DNA from: an uncultured Johnsonella sp.
Lineage (GTDB): Bacteria; Bacillota; Clostridia; Lachnospirales; Lachnospiraceae
Direction of reading: 5' to 3'
NCBI GenBank assembly: GCA_937927235.1
Contig: CALBCM010000014.1
Span: forward strand, 37,567 to 101,566
DNA: 64,000 nucleotides
The position numbers and the translations under genes were made by a program. This document shows positions 45,287 to 54,900 of the stretch, in pieces (position 1 is the first letter of the stretch; each line of letters opens with the position of its first letter). The notes under the pieces are model-generated. The model was not told the origin of the DNA, searched no databases, and was given only the letters and a program-made list of their open reading frames with translations.

Positions 45287-47209
45287 CTAAAGCTTACTTT
45301 CAGGAATTTCTTTTAATACAGCTATAGTTCTTGCTCCCACAGTATACACCCTCTGATTATTAAGGATTTCTTCATTACCCTCACTGTAAAAGCCGTTTAT
45401 ATCATACCTGTCCGTATCAATGCACAAGCTCCACCTATAACCTCTGGCAGATTTAGGCAATGCAAACTCATGCTCTGTCCAATGCATATTGTACATTACA
45501 TAAAAAGTATAGTCACAGCTTCCATCCGTATTTTTTGCATATCTGCCAAAATACAGTATACCAAGCTGCCGTCTGTGGTTTTCAAAATCAGGCTGCCATG
45601 CCCTTACTCCATGATAAGATACGTCAGGTAAGCCAAGTGCATTATTGTCTATATTCATAGGCTCGCTTTTATAATGAAAAACTCTGTGGGACTTCCTGAA
45701 ATTTATTATAAATTTAAACCATTCCAGGATGTGTGCATTTGAATTAATCAGCTTCCAGTTAAGCCAGGACAGCTTATTATCCTGGCAATAGGTATTATTA
45801 TTTCCTGATTTGCTCTGACCAAGCTCATCTCCCTGAGCTATTACAGGAGTCCCCTGGCTTAAAAATACCAGCAGTGAAGCATTTTTAAGCTGCTTAAGTC
45901 TGAGCTTATTTACCGCTTTTTTAGCCGTATTTCCTTCAACACCGCAATTCCACGAATAATTATCATCATTTCCGTCCTTATTGTCTTCAAGATTGGCTTC
46001 ATTGTGCTTAATATCATAGCTTAATAAATCCATTAAGGAAAATCCCTTTATATCGGCTATATAATTTAGCTGAGCAGTATGAGCCGGATTATTTTTGGTA
46101 TGATATATAAGCTTGTTTATAAGCCCCTCATCTCCTTTAAGAAATCTTCTCATGTCATTTTGGAAGCTGTCATTAAAAGAAGCCGTCTTTTTAGAATCAT
46201 TGCCAGAAATATTATAATAATTCCTGCCACGGTTATCCCAGTTGCTGTAAATAAGCTTTACTCCTGAAAGTGCAGGCTCTTTTGCCAGCTCCTCGGCATT
46301 TATATTGCCTACAAGGTGAAAGCCGTCAAGCCCGTACTCATAAGCCCAGTATATCAGTACATCTCTGATATATGAATAATTGACTCCATCCTTAAAATAA
46401 AACTCTGTAATCACTTCAATTCCGGCAGCATGAAAGCTCTTTACCATCTCTTTAAATTCAACTGAGGGATTGCGGTTTTTTTTCATGCAAAAGCTTGATT
46501 TAGGAGCGAAATGAAGGGTATCGGTATATCCCCAATAATTTAATCTCCGGCTTTGTACAGCAGCAGTCTTATCAGTCTTTTCTGATATTCTATAGTTTAT
46601 ATAGTTTAGATTGTCATACGCCGGATTTAAGGGCATGAGCTCTTCAAATTCCTGACAGGGCATTATATCCACCGCTGTAATGCCGAGGGCTTTAAGATAG
46701 GGAATTTTTTCTATTGACCCCTTAAAGGTCCCTGAATGTACTACCTTTGACGAGGGTGCTTTGGTAAAGCCTCTGATATGAAGTCTGTATATAATACTTT
46801 CACTCCAAGGAATATTAAGCGGAGCTTTGTCTGTTTCCCAGTTAAATTCCGAAAGAATAAAGGAGCTTCTCCTTAAATTTCCCTCCTGTTCAAACCTCCC
46901 CCATGAATCTCTGCCTGAAAAAGTCCTGCCGTAAGGGTCACAAAACCTTTCATGTTCATCCTCAAAGGCATATTCCATATTACTAAGCTTATCTATATTT
47001 TTTACATAAAGGCTTAAAAACCATATATCACCAAGACATTTTTTTTTATCAAAATCAAAAGTATAGACCTCAGTCTCTACATTTCTTTCAAATAGAAGCA
47101 GCTTCAGTGTCTTACTTTTATGTGCCACACTTATATTAATATATTTATCATTGATACTTAGTCCTAAGTTATATGGTAAATATACGGTATCTCTAATCTC
47201 AAAATCCAT
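45287..47209 (-). CDS. GlgX/isoamylase-like protein lacking catalytic residues
   Basis: A 640-residue protein with an N-terminal CBM48-like beta domain (about 1-130) and a GH13 barrel of the GlgX/isoamylase type (about 135-540), plus a C-terminal beta domain. Family landmarks remain: LNYWGYTDTLHFAPKSSF near 223, KHNEANLEDNKDGNDDN near 401, and QGTPVIAQGDELGQSKSGN followed by NTYCQDN. All GH13 active-site residues are replaced: nucleophile Asp is Val300 (DGFHLV), acid/base Glu is Ser322 (KLIYSNWD), and the region IV His-Asp is Ile387-Lys388 (NYIADIKG). Region I is EFYFKD instead of DxxxNH, and about 40 residues are missing after it. The frame is intact. It should not hydrolyse glycogen; binding or a regulatory subunit role is the inference. 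Confidence 0.9.
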   Translation of the reverse strand: MDFEIRDTVYLPYNLGLSINDKYINISVAHKSKTLKLLLFERNVETEVYTFDFDKKKCLGDIWFLSLYVKNIDKLSNMEYAFEDEHERFCDPYGRTFSGRDSWGRFEQEGNLRRSSFILSEFNWETDKAPLNIPWSESIIYRLHIRGFTKAPSSKVVHSGTFKGSIEKIPYLKALGITAVDIMPCQEFEELMPLNPAYDNLNYINYRISEKTDKTAAVQSRRLNYWGYTDTLHFAPKSSFCMKKNRNPSVEFKEMVKSFHAAGIEVITEFYFKDGVNYSYIRDVLIYWAYEYGLDGFHLVGNINAEELAKEPALSGVKLIYSNWDNRGRNYYNISGNDSKKTASFNDSFQNDMRRFLKGDEGLINKLIYHTKNNPAHTAQLNYIADIKGFSLMDLLSYDIKHNEANLEDNKDGNDDNYSWNCGVEGNTAKKAVNKLRLKQLKNASLLVFLSQGTPVIAQGDELGQSKSGNNNTYCQDNKLSWLNWKLINSNAHILEWFKFIINFRKSHRVFHYKSEPMNIDNNALGLPDVSYHGVRAWQPDFENHRRQLGILYFGRYAKNTDGSCDYTFYVMYNMHWTEHEFALPKSARGYRWSLCIDTDRYDINGFYSEGNEEILNNQRVYTVGARTIAVLKEIPESKL

Positions 47210-47250
47210 ATTAATTACCCATTATATTTATTTTTAGTTTACAAGCTCCA

Positions 47251-47287
47251 CCGCTTTGGCTTAAAGCTCCGCCTTTTGAAGCGGGGC
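47251..47287 (-). repeat. Intergenic hairpin repeat, copy 2
   Basis: Contains a 6-bp stem CCGCTT/AAGCGG. Its core (47259-47287) closely matches the element at 8833-8860, sharing GCTTAAAGCT and TTTT.AAGCGGG segments in the same order. It lies between the exonuclease gene and the GlgX-like gene. Confidence 0.5.
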
Positions 47288-47309
47288 AGCTGTCATTTTA
47301 GTTAATCTG

Positions 47310-48068
47310 TTAAATATCTATATCAAGCTCTACCGGACAGTGGTCGGAGCCAGTTATTTCAGTATGTATCTTAGCCTCTTTAATAGCCGTTTTCAGCATT
47401 TCGGATACCATGAAATAATCTATGCGCCAACCTATATTTCTTGCTCTTGCTCCCGCCCTGTAAGACCACCACGAATAAACATCCTCCTTATCAGGATAGA
47501 GGTATCTGAAAGAATCTATAAAACCGGAAGCTTGGATTTTACCCATTTTTTCACGCTCCTCATCTGTAAAGCCTGCATTTTTCCTGTTTGCTTTAGGATT
47601 TTTAAGGTCTATCTCTGCAAAAGCAACATTTAAATCTCCACAGTATATCAGAGGCTTTTTAGCTGAAAGAGCCTTAATATAATCTAAAAAAGCATCTTCC
47701 CAGCTCATTCTGTATTGAAGCCTTGTAAGCTCCCTCTGTGAATTAGGAGTGTAGCAGGTCAGCATATAAAACCCTTCAAACTCCGCAGTGATAACTCTGC
47801 CTTCATGGTCATGCTCATCAATGCCTATGCCGTAGCTTACCCCAATAGGTTTTTCTTTGGTAAACATTGCCACTCCCGAATATCCCTTTTTATCTGCATA
47901 GTTCCAGTAATCATAGTATCCAATCAAATCCAGCTCCAGCTGACCTGCTGAAACCTTGGATTCCTGTATGCAGAATATATCCGCCTCCATCTCACTGAAA
48001 ACATCAAGAAATCCCTTTTCAATACAGGCTCTTATCCCATTCACATTCCATGATACCATTTTTTTCAT
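47310..48068 (-). CDS. Exodeoxyribonuclease III (AP endonuclease)
   Basis: A 252-residue EEP-superfamily nuclease that cleaves DNA at abasic sites and removes 3' blocks. Seen are SWNVNGIRACIEKGF, IFCIQESKVSAGQ (catalytic Glu near 36), CGDLNVAFAEIDLKNPKAN near 143, and the C-terminal DYFMVSE and GSDHCPVELD motif with the catalytic Asp-His. Length matches ExoA of Bacillus (252). It lies 26 bases after the ABC-F gene. Confidence 0.95.
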   Translation of the reverse strand: MKKMVSWNVNGIRACIEKGFLDVFSEMEADIFCIQESKVSAGQLELDLIGYYDYWNYADKKGYSGVAMFTKEKPIGVSYGIGIDEHDHEGRVITAEFEGFYMLTCYTPNSQRELTRLQYRMSWEDAFLDYIKALSAKKPLIYCGDLNVAFAEIDLKNPKANRKNAGFTDEEREKMGKIQASGFIDSFRYLYPDKEDVYSWWSYRAGARARNIGWRIDYFMVSEMLKTAIKEAKIHTEITGSDHCPVELDIDI

Positions 48069-48094
48069 AAGCTTAAGCCCTCTCAGCTATAAAA

Positions 48095-49732
48095 TTAATC
48101 ATCATTTTCCTCATCATCAGATATTGAGAAGGTAAATCTCTTTCTTGCCATTTCATCAGAATCAAGGTACTCATCATAGGTGCTTATCTTATCTACCAGC
48201 TTGCCGCCTATTATTTCCATAATTCTGTTTGCCGTAGTCTGAACTACCTGGTGATCCCTTGAAGAAAAAAGCAGCACTCCGGGAAATTTTATCAAGCCGT
48301 TATTTAAAGCTGTAATTGATTCCATATCAAGATGGTCTGTAGGCTCATCAAGCATAAGTATATTTGCACCACTTATCATAAGTCTTGATAAAAGGCATCT
48401 CACCTTTTCTCCTCCCGAAAGCACTTTGACCTTTTTAACTCCGTCATCGCCTGCAAAAAGCATTCTGCCTAAAAATCCTCTTACATAGGTAACATCTTTG
48501 TTTTCTGAAAACTGCGTCAGCCACTCGACTATAGTTTCATCACCCGCAAAAATCTTTGAATTGTCTTTTGGGAAATATGCTTGTGAAGTTGTCAGTCCCC
48601 ATTTATAGGAGCCCTCATCAGGCTCTATTTCTCCTGAAAGTATTTTAAATAAAAGGGTCTTCGCTTTTTCATTAGGTCCTACCAATGCCACCTTATCTGC
48701 TCTGTTCAGCACAAAGCTTATATTATCAAGGATTTTTTCTCCATCTACAGTTTTTGAAATTCCCTCTACGGTAAGCACCTCATTTCCAATCTCTCTTGAA
48801 GGTCTAAAGTCAATATAGGGATATTTTCTGGAGGAAGGCTTTATATCATCCAGCTCTATTTTTTCAAGCGCTCTTTTTCTTGAAGTTGCCTGCTTGGATT
48901 TTGAAGCATTGGCAGAGAACCTCTGTATAAATTCCTGCAATTCTTTTATTTTTTCTTCTTTTTTCCTGTTAGCTTCCTTCATCTGCTTTATCATGAGCTG
49001 ACTGGATTCATACCAGAAATCATAATTGCCTGCATAAAGCTGTATCTTGCCGTAATCAATATCGGCTATCATAGTACAGACCTTGTTAAGAAAGTATCTG
49101 TCATGTGATACTACTATAACTATATTTTCAAAGTTTATCAGAAATTCTTCAAGCCAGGCTATAGCATCAAGGTCCAGGTGGTTGGTAGGCTCGTCTAATA
49201 AAAGTATATCGGGATTCCCAAATAATGCCCTTGCCAAAAGGACTTTCACTTTTAATGCTCCGTTTAAATCCTTCATCAAAGTATAATGGTACTCAGTATC
49301 CACTCCAAGTCCGTTTAAAAGATTTGCAGCATCGGACTCCGCTTCCCAGCCGTTCATGGCTGCAAACTCTCCCTCCAGTTCAGCCGCCTTTATGCCGTCC
49401 TCATCACTAAAATCAGACTTTGCATATATTGCATCCTTTTCCTTCATTATTTCATAAAGGCGTTTGTTTCCCATCATCACCGTATCAAGTGTGCTATATT
49501 CATCATATTTAAAATGGTCCTGCTCTAAAAATGAAAGTCTCTGTCCCGGAGTGATTGCTATCTCTCCATTCGTTGATTCAAGTCTTCCGGCAAGTATTTT
49601 TAAAAATGTTGATTTCCCGGCACCGTTGGCTCCTATAAGACCATAGCAGTTCCCCTCGGTAAACTTAATATTTACATCTTCAAATAAAGCTTTTTTACCA
49701 AGCCTTAATGTCACATTATTCGCACTTATCAT
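48095..49732 (-). CDS. ABC-F translation-associated ATPase (YkpA/YbiT-like)
   Basis: The 545-residue protein has two ABC domains joined by a lysine-rich linker (about 230-300) and no membrane part, so it acts on ribosomes. Domain 1 has Walker A GANGAGKST, Walker B ILLLDEPTNHLD and H-loop VVSHDRYF, but its signature reads LNGALK rather than LSGGQ. Domain 2 has an altered Walker A (GPNEKAKT), the intact signature LSGGEK, and an SSRDHQ H-loop. Both changes resemble the YkpA/YbiT branch, so I treat them as subfamily traits. A role in ribosome stalling is inferred from the family. Confidence 0.9.
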   Translation of the reverse strand: MISANNVTLRLGKKALFEDVNIKFTEGNCYGLIGANGAGKSTFLKILAGRLESTNGEIAITPGQRLSFLEQDHFKYDEYSTLDTVMMGNKRLYEIMKEKDAIYAKSDFSDEDGIKAAELEGEFAAMNGWEAESDAANLLNGLGVDTEYHYTLMKDLNGALKVKVLLARALFGNPDILLLDEPTNHLDLDAIAWLEEFLINFENIVIVVSHDRYFLNKVCTMIADIDYGKIQLYAGNYDFWYESSQLMIKQMKEANRKKEEKIKELQEFIQRFSANASKSKQATSRKRALEKIELDDIKPSSRKYPYIDFRPSREIGNEVLTVEGISKTVDGEKILDNISFVLNRADKVALVGPNEKAKTLLFKILSGEIEPDEGSYKWGLTTSQAYFPKDNSKIFAGDETIVEWLTQFSENKDVTYVRGFLGRMLFAGDDGVKKVKVLSGGEKVRCLLSRLMISGANILMLDEPTDHLDMESITALNNGLIKFPGVLLFSSRDHQVVQTTANRIMEIIGGKLVDKISTYDEYLDSDEMARKRFTFSISDDEENDD

Positions 49733-49950
49733 ATTTTCTCTCCCCTTTATTTTTTTATTTATATTTTACCTGCAATAATTATTTAATACGAATGTTTTAC
49801 TAATTATACAATAAAAAAGGGACATCAGCTGCCCCCTATGTATAGCCTCTATTATTGTAGCTTAAAATATTGGTTTTGCAAAGCACTTTTTACAGTAACT
49901 CCAAGCAAATCCAATTTATGCTTTTAAAGTGTGTTACCAGACTGTATCAT
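49733..49950. other. Gap downstream of the pseudogene block
   Basis: A 218-base AT-rich stretch. It holds the terminator at 49813-49835 and otherwise no gene I can support. Confidence 0.5.
49813..49835 (-). terminator. Rho-independent terminator at the end of the Wadjet-side block
   Basis: On the minus strand GGGGCA and TGTCCC pair (one G-U) around a 5-base loop (49835-49819), followed directly by six U (49818-49813). It ends minus-strand transcription after the SnoaL-like remnant and before the ABC-F gene. Confidence 0.7.
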
Positions 49951-50244
49951 TTAAAACTTGCCCAGGTTTGTCAAATCATACTTATCCGGCATTACTTCTT
50001 TATTGTCCCAATATTCTGCGATTTTGCCATTTTTTAACCCGTAAATATCAAATTGTGCATAGTCCTGCTTGTCTATAAATACCTTTGAATACGCCACTAC
50101 GTAATCGCCCTGTCCTATTACTTTAAATACAAAATCATAGCTAACATTATTCTCTAAAAGGTACTTTTTATAGGCTTTTCTCACCTACTTAATGTTTTGA
50201 TTATGCTGAATCAAAATATCATCCACATAATTTATAGTAAATCC
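49951..50244 (-). pseudogene. SnoaL-like (NTF2 fold) remnant with in-frame amber
   Basis: A frame continues from YVDDILIQHNQNIK (50229-50188), through TAG (50187-50185), into RKAYKKYLLENNVSYDF and QFDIYGLKNGKIAEYWDN. This is the pattern of SnoaL-like proteins, which have YIQHNP-type and KIxEYWD motifs. The N-terminus is missing upstream, where TAA lies in frame. A GTG at 50182-50184 could still start a 77-residue fragment, but no good SD is seen. Confidence 0.65.
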
Positions 50245-50404
50245 ACATTAAAATCAGCATAGCCTTGCCCTGCAGTCCATTAGTTCTGGCATAGTATTCG
50301 TAGCTCATCTCTTCTCATTGCAAATAATTTTGAATTTTTAAATGTGTCAGTCATTAATTACCAACAGCTTCAAAACCTCTGCGCCACCCTTTCATTTTGA
50401 CTAT

Positions 50405-50533
50405 TTATAGATAAAATATTTTACGATACTCATGAGGGGACATTCCAACACATTTTTTAAAGTGTCTTAAAATCGGTAGAAATTTTTTATAATTACTTTG
50501 TAAGCATACCCAATAAAACTTGAGTTTGCTGTT
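50405..50533 (-). pseudogene. AraC-family regulator C-terminal remnant
   Basis: The minus-strand frame reads FYWVCLQSNYKKFLPIL and then FKKCVGMSPHEYRKIFY before TAA. The last part is the second helix-turn-helix of AraC regulators, which typically end FKKxxGxSPxEYR. No start or N-terminal domain is present. A decayed gene is the simplest reading. Confidence 0.55.
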
Positions 50534-50548
50534 GGAATCGGAAACTTG

Positions 50549-50740
50549 TTATCCTCGTATTTTACTAACTGTATTTTTGATTTTTTCCTTGCTAACATAA
50601 TATTGAATAGCGTTACATACATACTGAGCTGTTCCCTCTCCAAATTTATCTAAGTTATTTTTAACTTCCGCATTTTTAATATATCCATAGCCTATACTCA
50701 CAAATACATCTATTGAATAATCAAAAGCGTATTTACAAAG
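50549..50740 (-). pseudogene. TipAS-like C-terminal remnant after jetD
   Basis: A 60-codon frame without a start reads KYAFDYSIDVFVSIGYGY, then LDKFGEGTAQYVCNAIQYY, then ends KIRG and TAA. The DKxGEGxAxYxxxAI pattern resembles the C-terminus of MerR regulators with a TipAS domain. The frame begins next to the jetD stop codon. Family assignment is tentative. Confidence 0.4.
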
Positions 50741-50744
50741 ATGT

Positions 50745-51956
50745 TTATTCTTCTATCAATTCCAAAGCCTTTATTGACTCCTGCTCCACCTTACAATTAT
50801 TGTCAAGCATGAATTGGAGTACATCGGCATATACACTAAGCTTAGTATATTTCTTTTCTTCTATTTTCTTTACATCAGTTAGGGTTAATTTTTTATAAAT
50901 TCCTGCAACCAAAAATCTCTCTAAAGTTTCTATATCCATCATAAATGGCATAAATGGAATACCTGTCCTTTCTTTCAGATTTTCTAATATCAAAAACCCA
51001 TAAACGTCCAAATCACCTTGATGCAAATATTTGCAGGCTTTATTGTCGGCATATATTTTTTCAAGAAGTGTTTGCTTTGAATGATTGAGGTATCCTCCAA
51101 GATAAATATACACTGCCTTTTCCTCGTCGGCATCATGATAGGTTGTCAAATTCTCAACTGTAATAATCTTGTTAGCATAGACAGCTATGCTCCTGATTTT
51201 ATCTAAAGAAGCATTTGAAAAGGCTATACCGTCCGGCATTTCAGCTAAATCAATTACTGAATTTTCAAATAGAATTTTCATATTTCCTTTAGCCAATACA
51301 TAAGTCGGGTTTTCATATAAATTATAAAACTCCAATATCTTATCCTTTTCCACCGCCTCCTCCGTATAATCAAATAAGACTCCCTCTACACAGGCTTTAA
51401 ACTTCTTTTGAAATCTTTTGGAATCCTTAAATAATGCAGTAGAAAAATTGCGGATATAGGTTTCTTCATTAAGCCTTAATATAGCCTCAATAACCTGTAA
51501 TACCTCTTTCACACGCCTGCTGTCATATTTAAAATCATAGGGCAGTTTTTTATATTCTATAAGCAGCTCCGTCCAGTCACTGATAATTGCCCTCATTAGC
51601 TTCTGATTGCTATTCGCATACAGGTTTAATACCTGTTTTACCGCTTCACATTGCTCCGGAATACTGATTCTTTTTAGCCTTTTATAGCATTCAGAAATCA
51701 GCTCAGCTTTAAGCTTCACTCTTGTGTACTGCCCGGTACTATTTTTGGCTGCTGCAATTAATCCCTCGGCAATAAGTCTCTCTATTGCAGCATTAATATC
51801 TTTATAGGCTTCATGATTATAACGATCCTCATAAGCCGGATATGACTTCTTTACGTCAATCTGAATAGCACGAAAAGAGGAAGCCTCCTTATCAAAGGCT
51901 CCCCTGCTTTCATACTTGCCTAACAATCGGTTCAATATGTCCTTATCATAGTCCAT
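50745..51956 (-). CDS. jetD: Wadjet protein JetD (toprim-like nuclease)
   Basis: About 403 residues from the ATG at 51954-51956, which has AAAGGATTT upstream and begins four bases after the jetC stop. The N-terminal half is a winged-helix arm; the C-terminal half resembles the DUF2220 toprim-like nuclease domain. Seen are ITVENLTTYHD near 275 with the conserved Glu, VYIYLGGYLN, and LHQGDLDVYGFLI with the acidic DxD near 315. In characterised Wadjet and MksG systems this subunit cuts circular DNA after the SMC motor extrudes it. Length and gene order fit. Confidence 0.9.
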   Translation of the reverse strand: MDYDKDILNRLLGKYESRGAFDKEASSFRAIQIDVKKSYPAYEDRYNHEAYKDINAAIERLIAEGLIAAAKNSTGQYTRVKLKAELISECYKRLKRISIPEQCEAVKQVLNLYANSNQKLMRAIISDWTELLIEYKKLPYDFKYDSRRVKEVLQVIEAILRLNEETYIRNFSTALFKDSKRFQKKFKACVEGVLFDYTEEAVEKDKILEFYNLYENPTYVLAKGNMKILFENSVIDLAEMPDGIAFSNASLDKIRSIAVYANKIITVENLTTYHDADEEKAVYIYLGGYLNHSKQTLLEKIYADNKACKYLHQGDLDVYGFLILENLKERTGIPFMPFMMDIETLERFLVAGIYKKLTLTDVKKIEEKKYTKLSVYADVLQFMLDNNCKVEQESIKALELIEE

Positions 51957-51960
51957 TCGT

Positions 51961-54900
51961 CTAAATCCTTTCAAATACGCCTATAGCATTTCTGTTCCCT
52001 GATTTAATAATGGAATAGGTAATGTCACAATACGGCAAAATTGAGGTCGCCTTTTCTGCAGCAGCAATAAGGACTAATTGTAAATTCAGCTTTTTAAACA
52101 TATTCATCATCGGTTCAATCCTGTCGCTGGTCATATTGTTAAAAGCTTCATCAAGCAAAATTAATCTCATTGAGCCGTCCGGATTTTGCTCATATATTTG
52201 CAACAACGAGGCACAAATAGCAACATAAAACGGAGCCTGATTTTCTCCGCCGCTTCCTTCACCACTTACCCTTGAAAGGGGTACTTCTATTTCTGTCACT
52301 GAGTTCTTAACTATTATGTCATAATCTAAATAGGTTCTATAATCAACATACATGCCCATACTTTTTGCTCCGGATTTCTGACCAGTAAGATTTTCCTTTG
52401 CATGTTCTTCCACATCTGTCATAATTCTGCTCATGAAATCCTCAATTTGGCTCGTAAATGCTGCTGATTGATTGTTTTTTGCAAGAACAACTACAATTTC
52501 ATTGTCCTGATCTATCTGCTGATTGTCCTTATCCATAATTATGTCATAGAAAAGACCGAGCTCTTTATCCCTGCTCTTGTCGATTCCGAAGCGATAGCTC
52601 TCCTCACCATATTCCAGATTTTCCATAACACGATTAATTTGCTTAAACTGCTGTCTTGCACGCAGAATATCATCCTTCATTCTGAAAAGAACCTCCTTGC
52701 GGAATCTGTCCTTACATCTTATCTGCGCTTGAGAAAGCTCTTCTCTGTGTCGCTCCAATTCAATATTCTGCAATGAGGAATATTCCTGCTGATATTTGGC
52801 GGTGTCCTCTATTCCTTCAAGATAGTCGCAGGTATAGATAGCCGTATACTTCTGCTGCAAAGGTATTAATTGCTGATTAACATAATTATTGAATGCAATT
52901 TTATCCTGTAACACACGATTCCCGAAATTATAAGCAATCTCAGCTGCTCTCCTTGATTTCCTTTCATTGCGGTATTTCTTCTCTACCTCACCAGCATGTT
53001 CCGGATGTTCTCTTAAGATATTCTCGTAATCGGTTTTTAACGACATAGCTTTTGCCTCAAGCTCAATAATACTTTCTTCAGCTTTTTTAAGCTTGTCCTC
53101 AAGATTTTGCTTTTTTGCCTTAATATCTGTGATCTCATCTTCAATTATTTTTACAGCTTCTTTACATTCGCTGACACGGTCATATATTGCCAGCAATATT
53201 GGATTTTTCTTAAATTCTGTTATCTTTTTCTTGATTTCAGAAATTTTAATGCCAAGCTCTTTTACATTTTGTTCCGAATCACAGTATTTCTCCAGAAGGG
53301 CAAAATTATTACTTACCGTAAATTCAGTATAGTCATTGTAAACAGTATCAAAATCCTTCTTGCCGGTTTCCAATTCGCCTAAAGCTTTCTGAATCGCGAT
53401 GAGCTCTTTCTTTGAAGTCTCAAGCTGCTTTGTAATCGCATCAACACCAATAAAATGCTCTCGTTTTCCCATTCTCTGCAAACAGAAATTCTGAAAGCGC
53501 AATCGTTCTCTGGTTACACTCTTAGTATATTGCTCCAAATCATCGGAGCTGTCACAGCACACTACTTTGTTCATTACATATTTGGCATATCTTTTCGCAT
53601 AAATATTTTCAGATTCGACCTTATCTCCCAGATATGACAAGTCTGAATCCGCATACTCCGTATTATTAAGTCTTCTGGTATCAATTAATCCGATTCCCTT
53701 AACCTTGTCACCTAAGTAAATAAATACTTTCTTTGCAATAAGATAGTTTTCGGGAGAAATAATAATATTAAATCTTTGCGTATTCAGATAGCTTTCAACT
53801 GCATCCTGCCAACTGCTATCTGTCATATACAAAAGCTCACAAAGTAATTTTGCATCTGATTTCCTGCTCTGCTCCCTCAACTGCTCATTGATTTTATTTC
53901 TCACAAGCACGGCTTCTTCCGGATAGCATATCACACCTTCTTCAAGACTTTTTATTTTGTTTTCTAAGCTTTTAGCCTGCTTCGTAAGGCTGTCAATCTT
54001 CATTCTTATTTCAGCATCATTGTTTTTAATCCGCTCTTTCATATCCGCAAGAATCTTTGAAGCTTTTTTAATTTCTGATATCGTTTCTTTTACAGATATA
54101 TTCTGAGCTTCGGCTAAATCCCTCCAATCACAGAAAAAACCGATTCCGCTCAGCCTCTTTTTAAGCGAAGATAATTGTTCTGATAACCTCTTAAAAATTG
54201 CTGCCTCGCAAACGAGCTTCTCATATTCATTTTCATTATTTTTGTTTTCCTGCTCCAGAGAAAGCATTTTCTTGTTTTCTGTGTTGTTCTCGGAAGCTTT
54301 TCTTGCTTCATACAATAAATCAGAGGCTTTTCTTTTCTTTTCAGAAAATTCATTAAGCCTGTCAGTTAATATGCCGATACTTTTAGCCCCTTCTGCAAGA
54401 AAGTGTTTCTTTTCCTGCTGCTGCTCAACATTCCCTTGATAATTTGTATATGCGACAAGGATCTCATTTACCTTTACTTTAGACAAATATAATTTAGACT
54501 TAATGATTTTCTCATTAATCTCAGCAAGCAGTTTTTCCCTGTCCTGTGCCTCCTGCAAAATTTCCTGCAAGCGTTCAAGCTCTCGCATATCTTTTTGTAA
54601 AAATTCTATATTTACCTCTGGTTCCGGAAGAATGTAGGCATAAATAAATTCACGAATATCTTTAATATCTTCAAGGCTTGTACCCATATGAAATACTTCA
54701 TTGAACTTTTTGCCAACAGGTGAATCAGCCCCTCCGATCCCAAGCACACGGCAGATTCTTCTTCTTGCATCAGACTGATTTGAGGCTCTGTCCATTCCCT
54801 TATTATCAAGCTTAAAGCTGTCCCTTGAGGTAGGCTTCTTACCATCCTTTACCTTCGTAAAAAACGGAATATCTTCCAAAGAATAACCCGGTTTTGTAAT

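Noticed and set aside
48095..49732. Inactivated ABC-F protein because of odd Walker and signature motifs
   Set aside because: Similar deviations are, as I recall, normal in the YkpA/YbiT branch, and the frame is intact.
49951..50184. Functional 77-residue protein
   Set aside because: The same frame continues upstream through an amber into more SnoaL-like sequence, so this is a fragment rather than a complete small gene.
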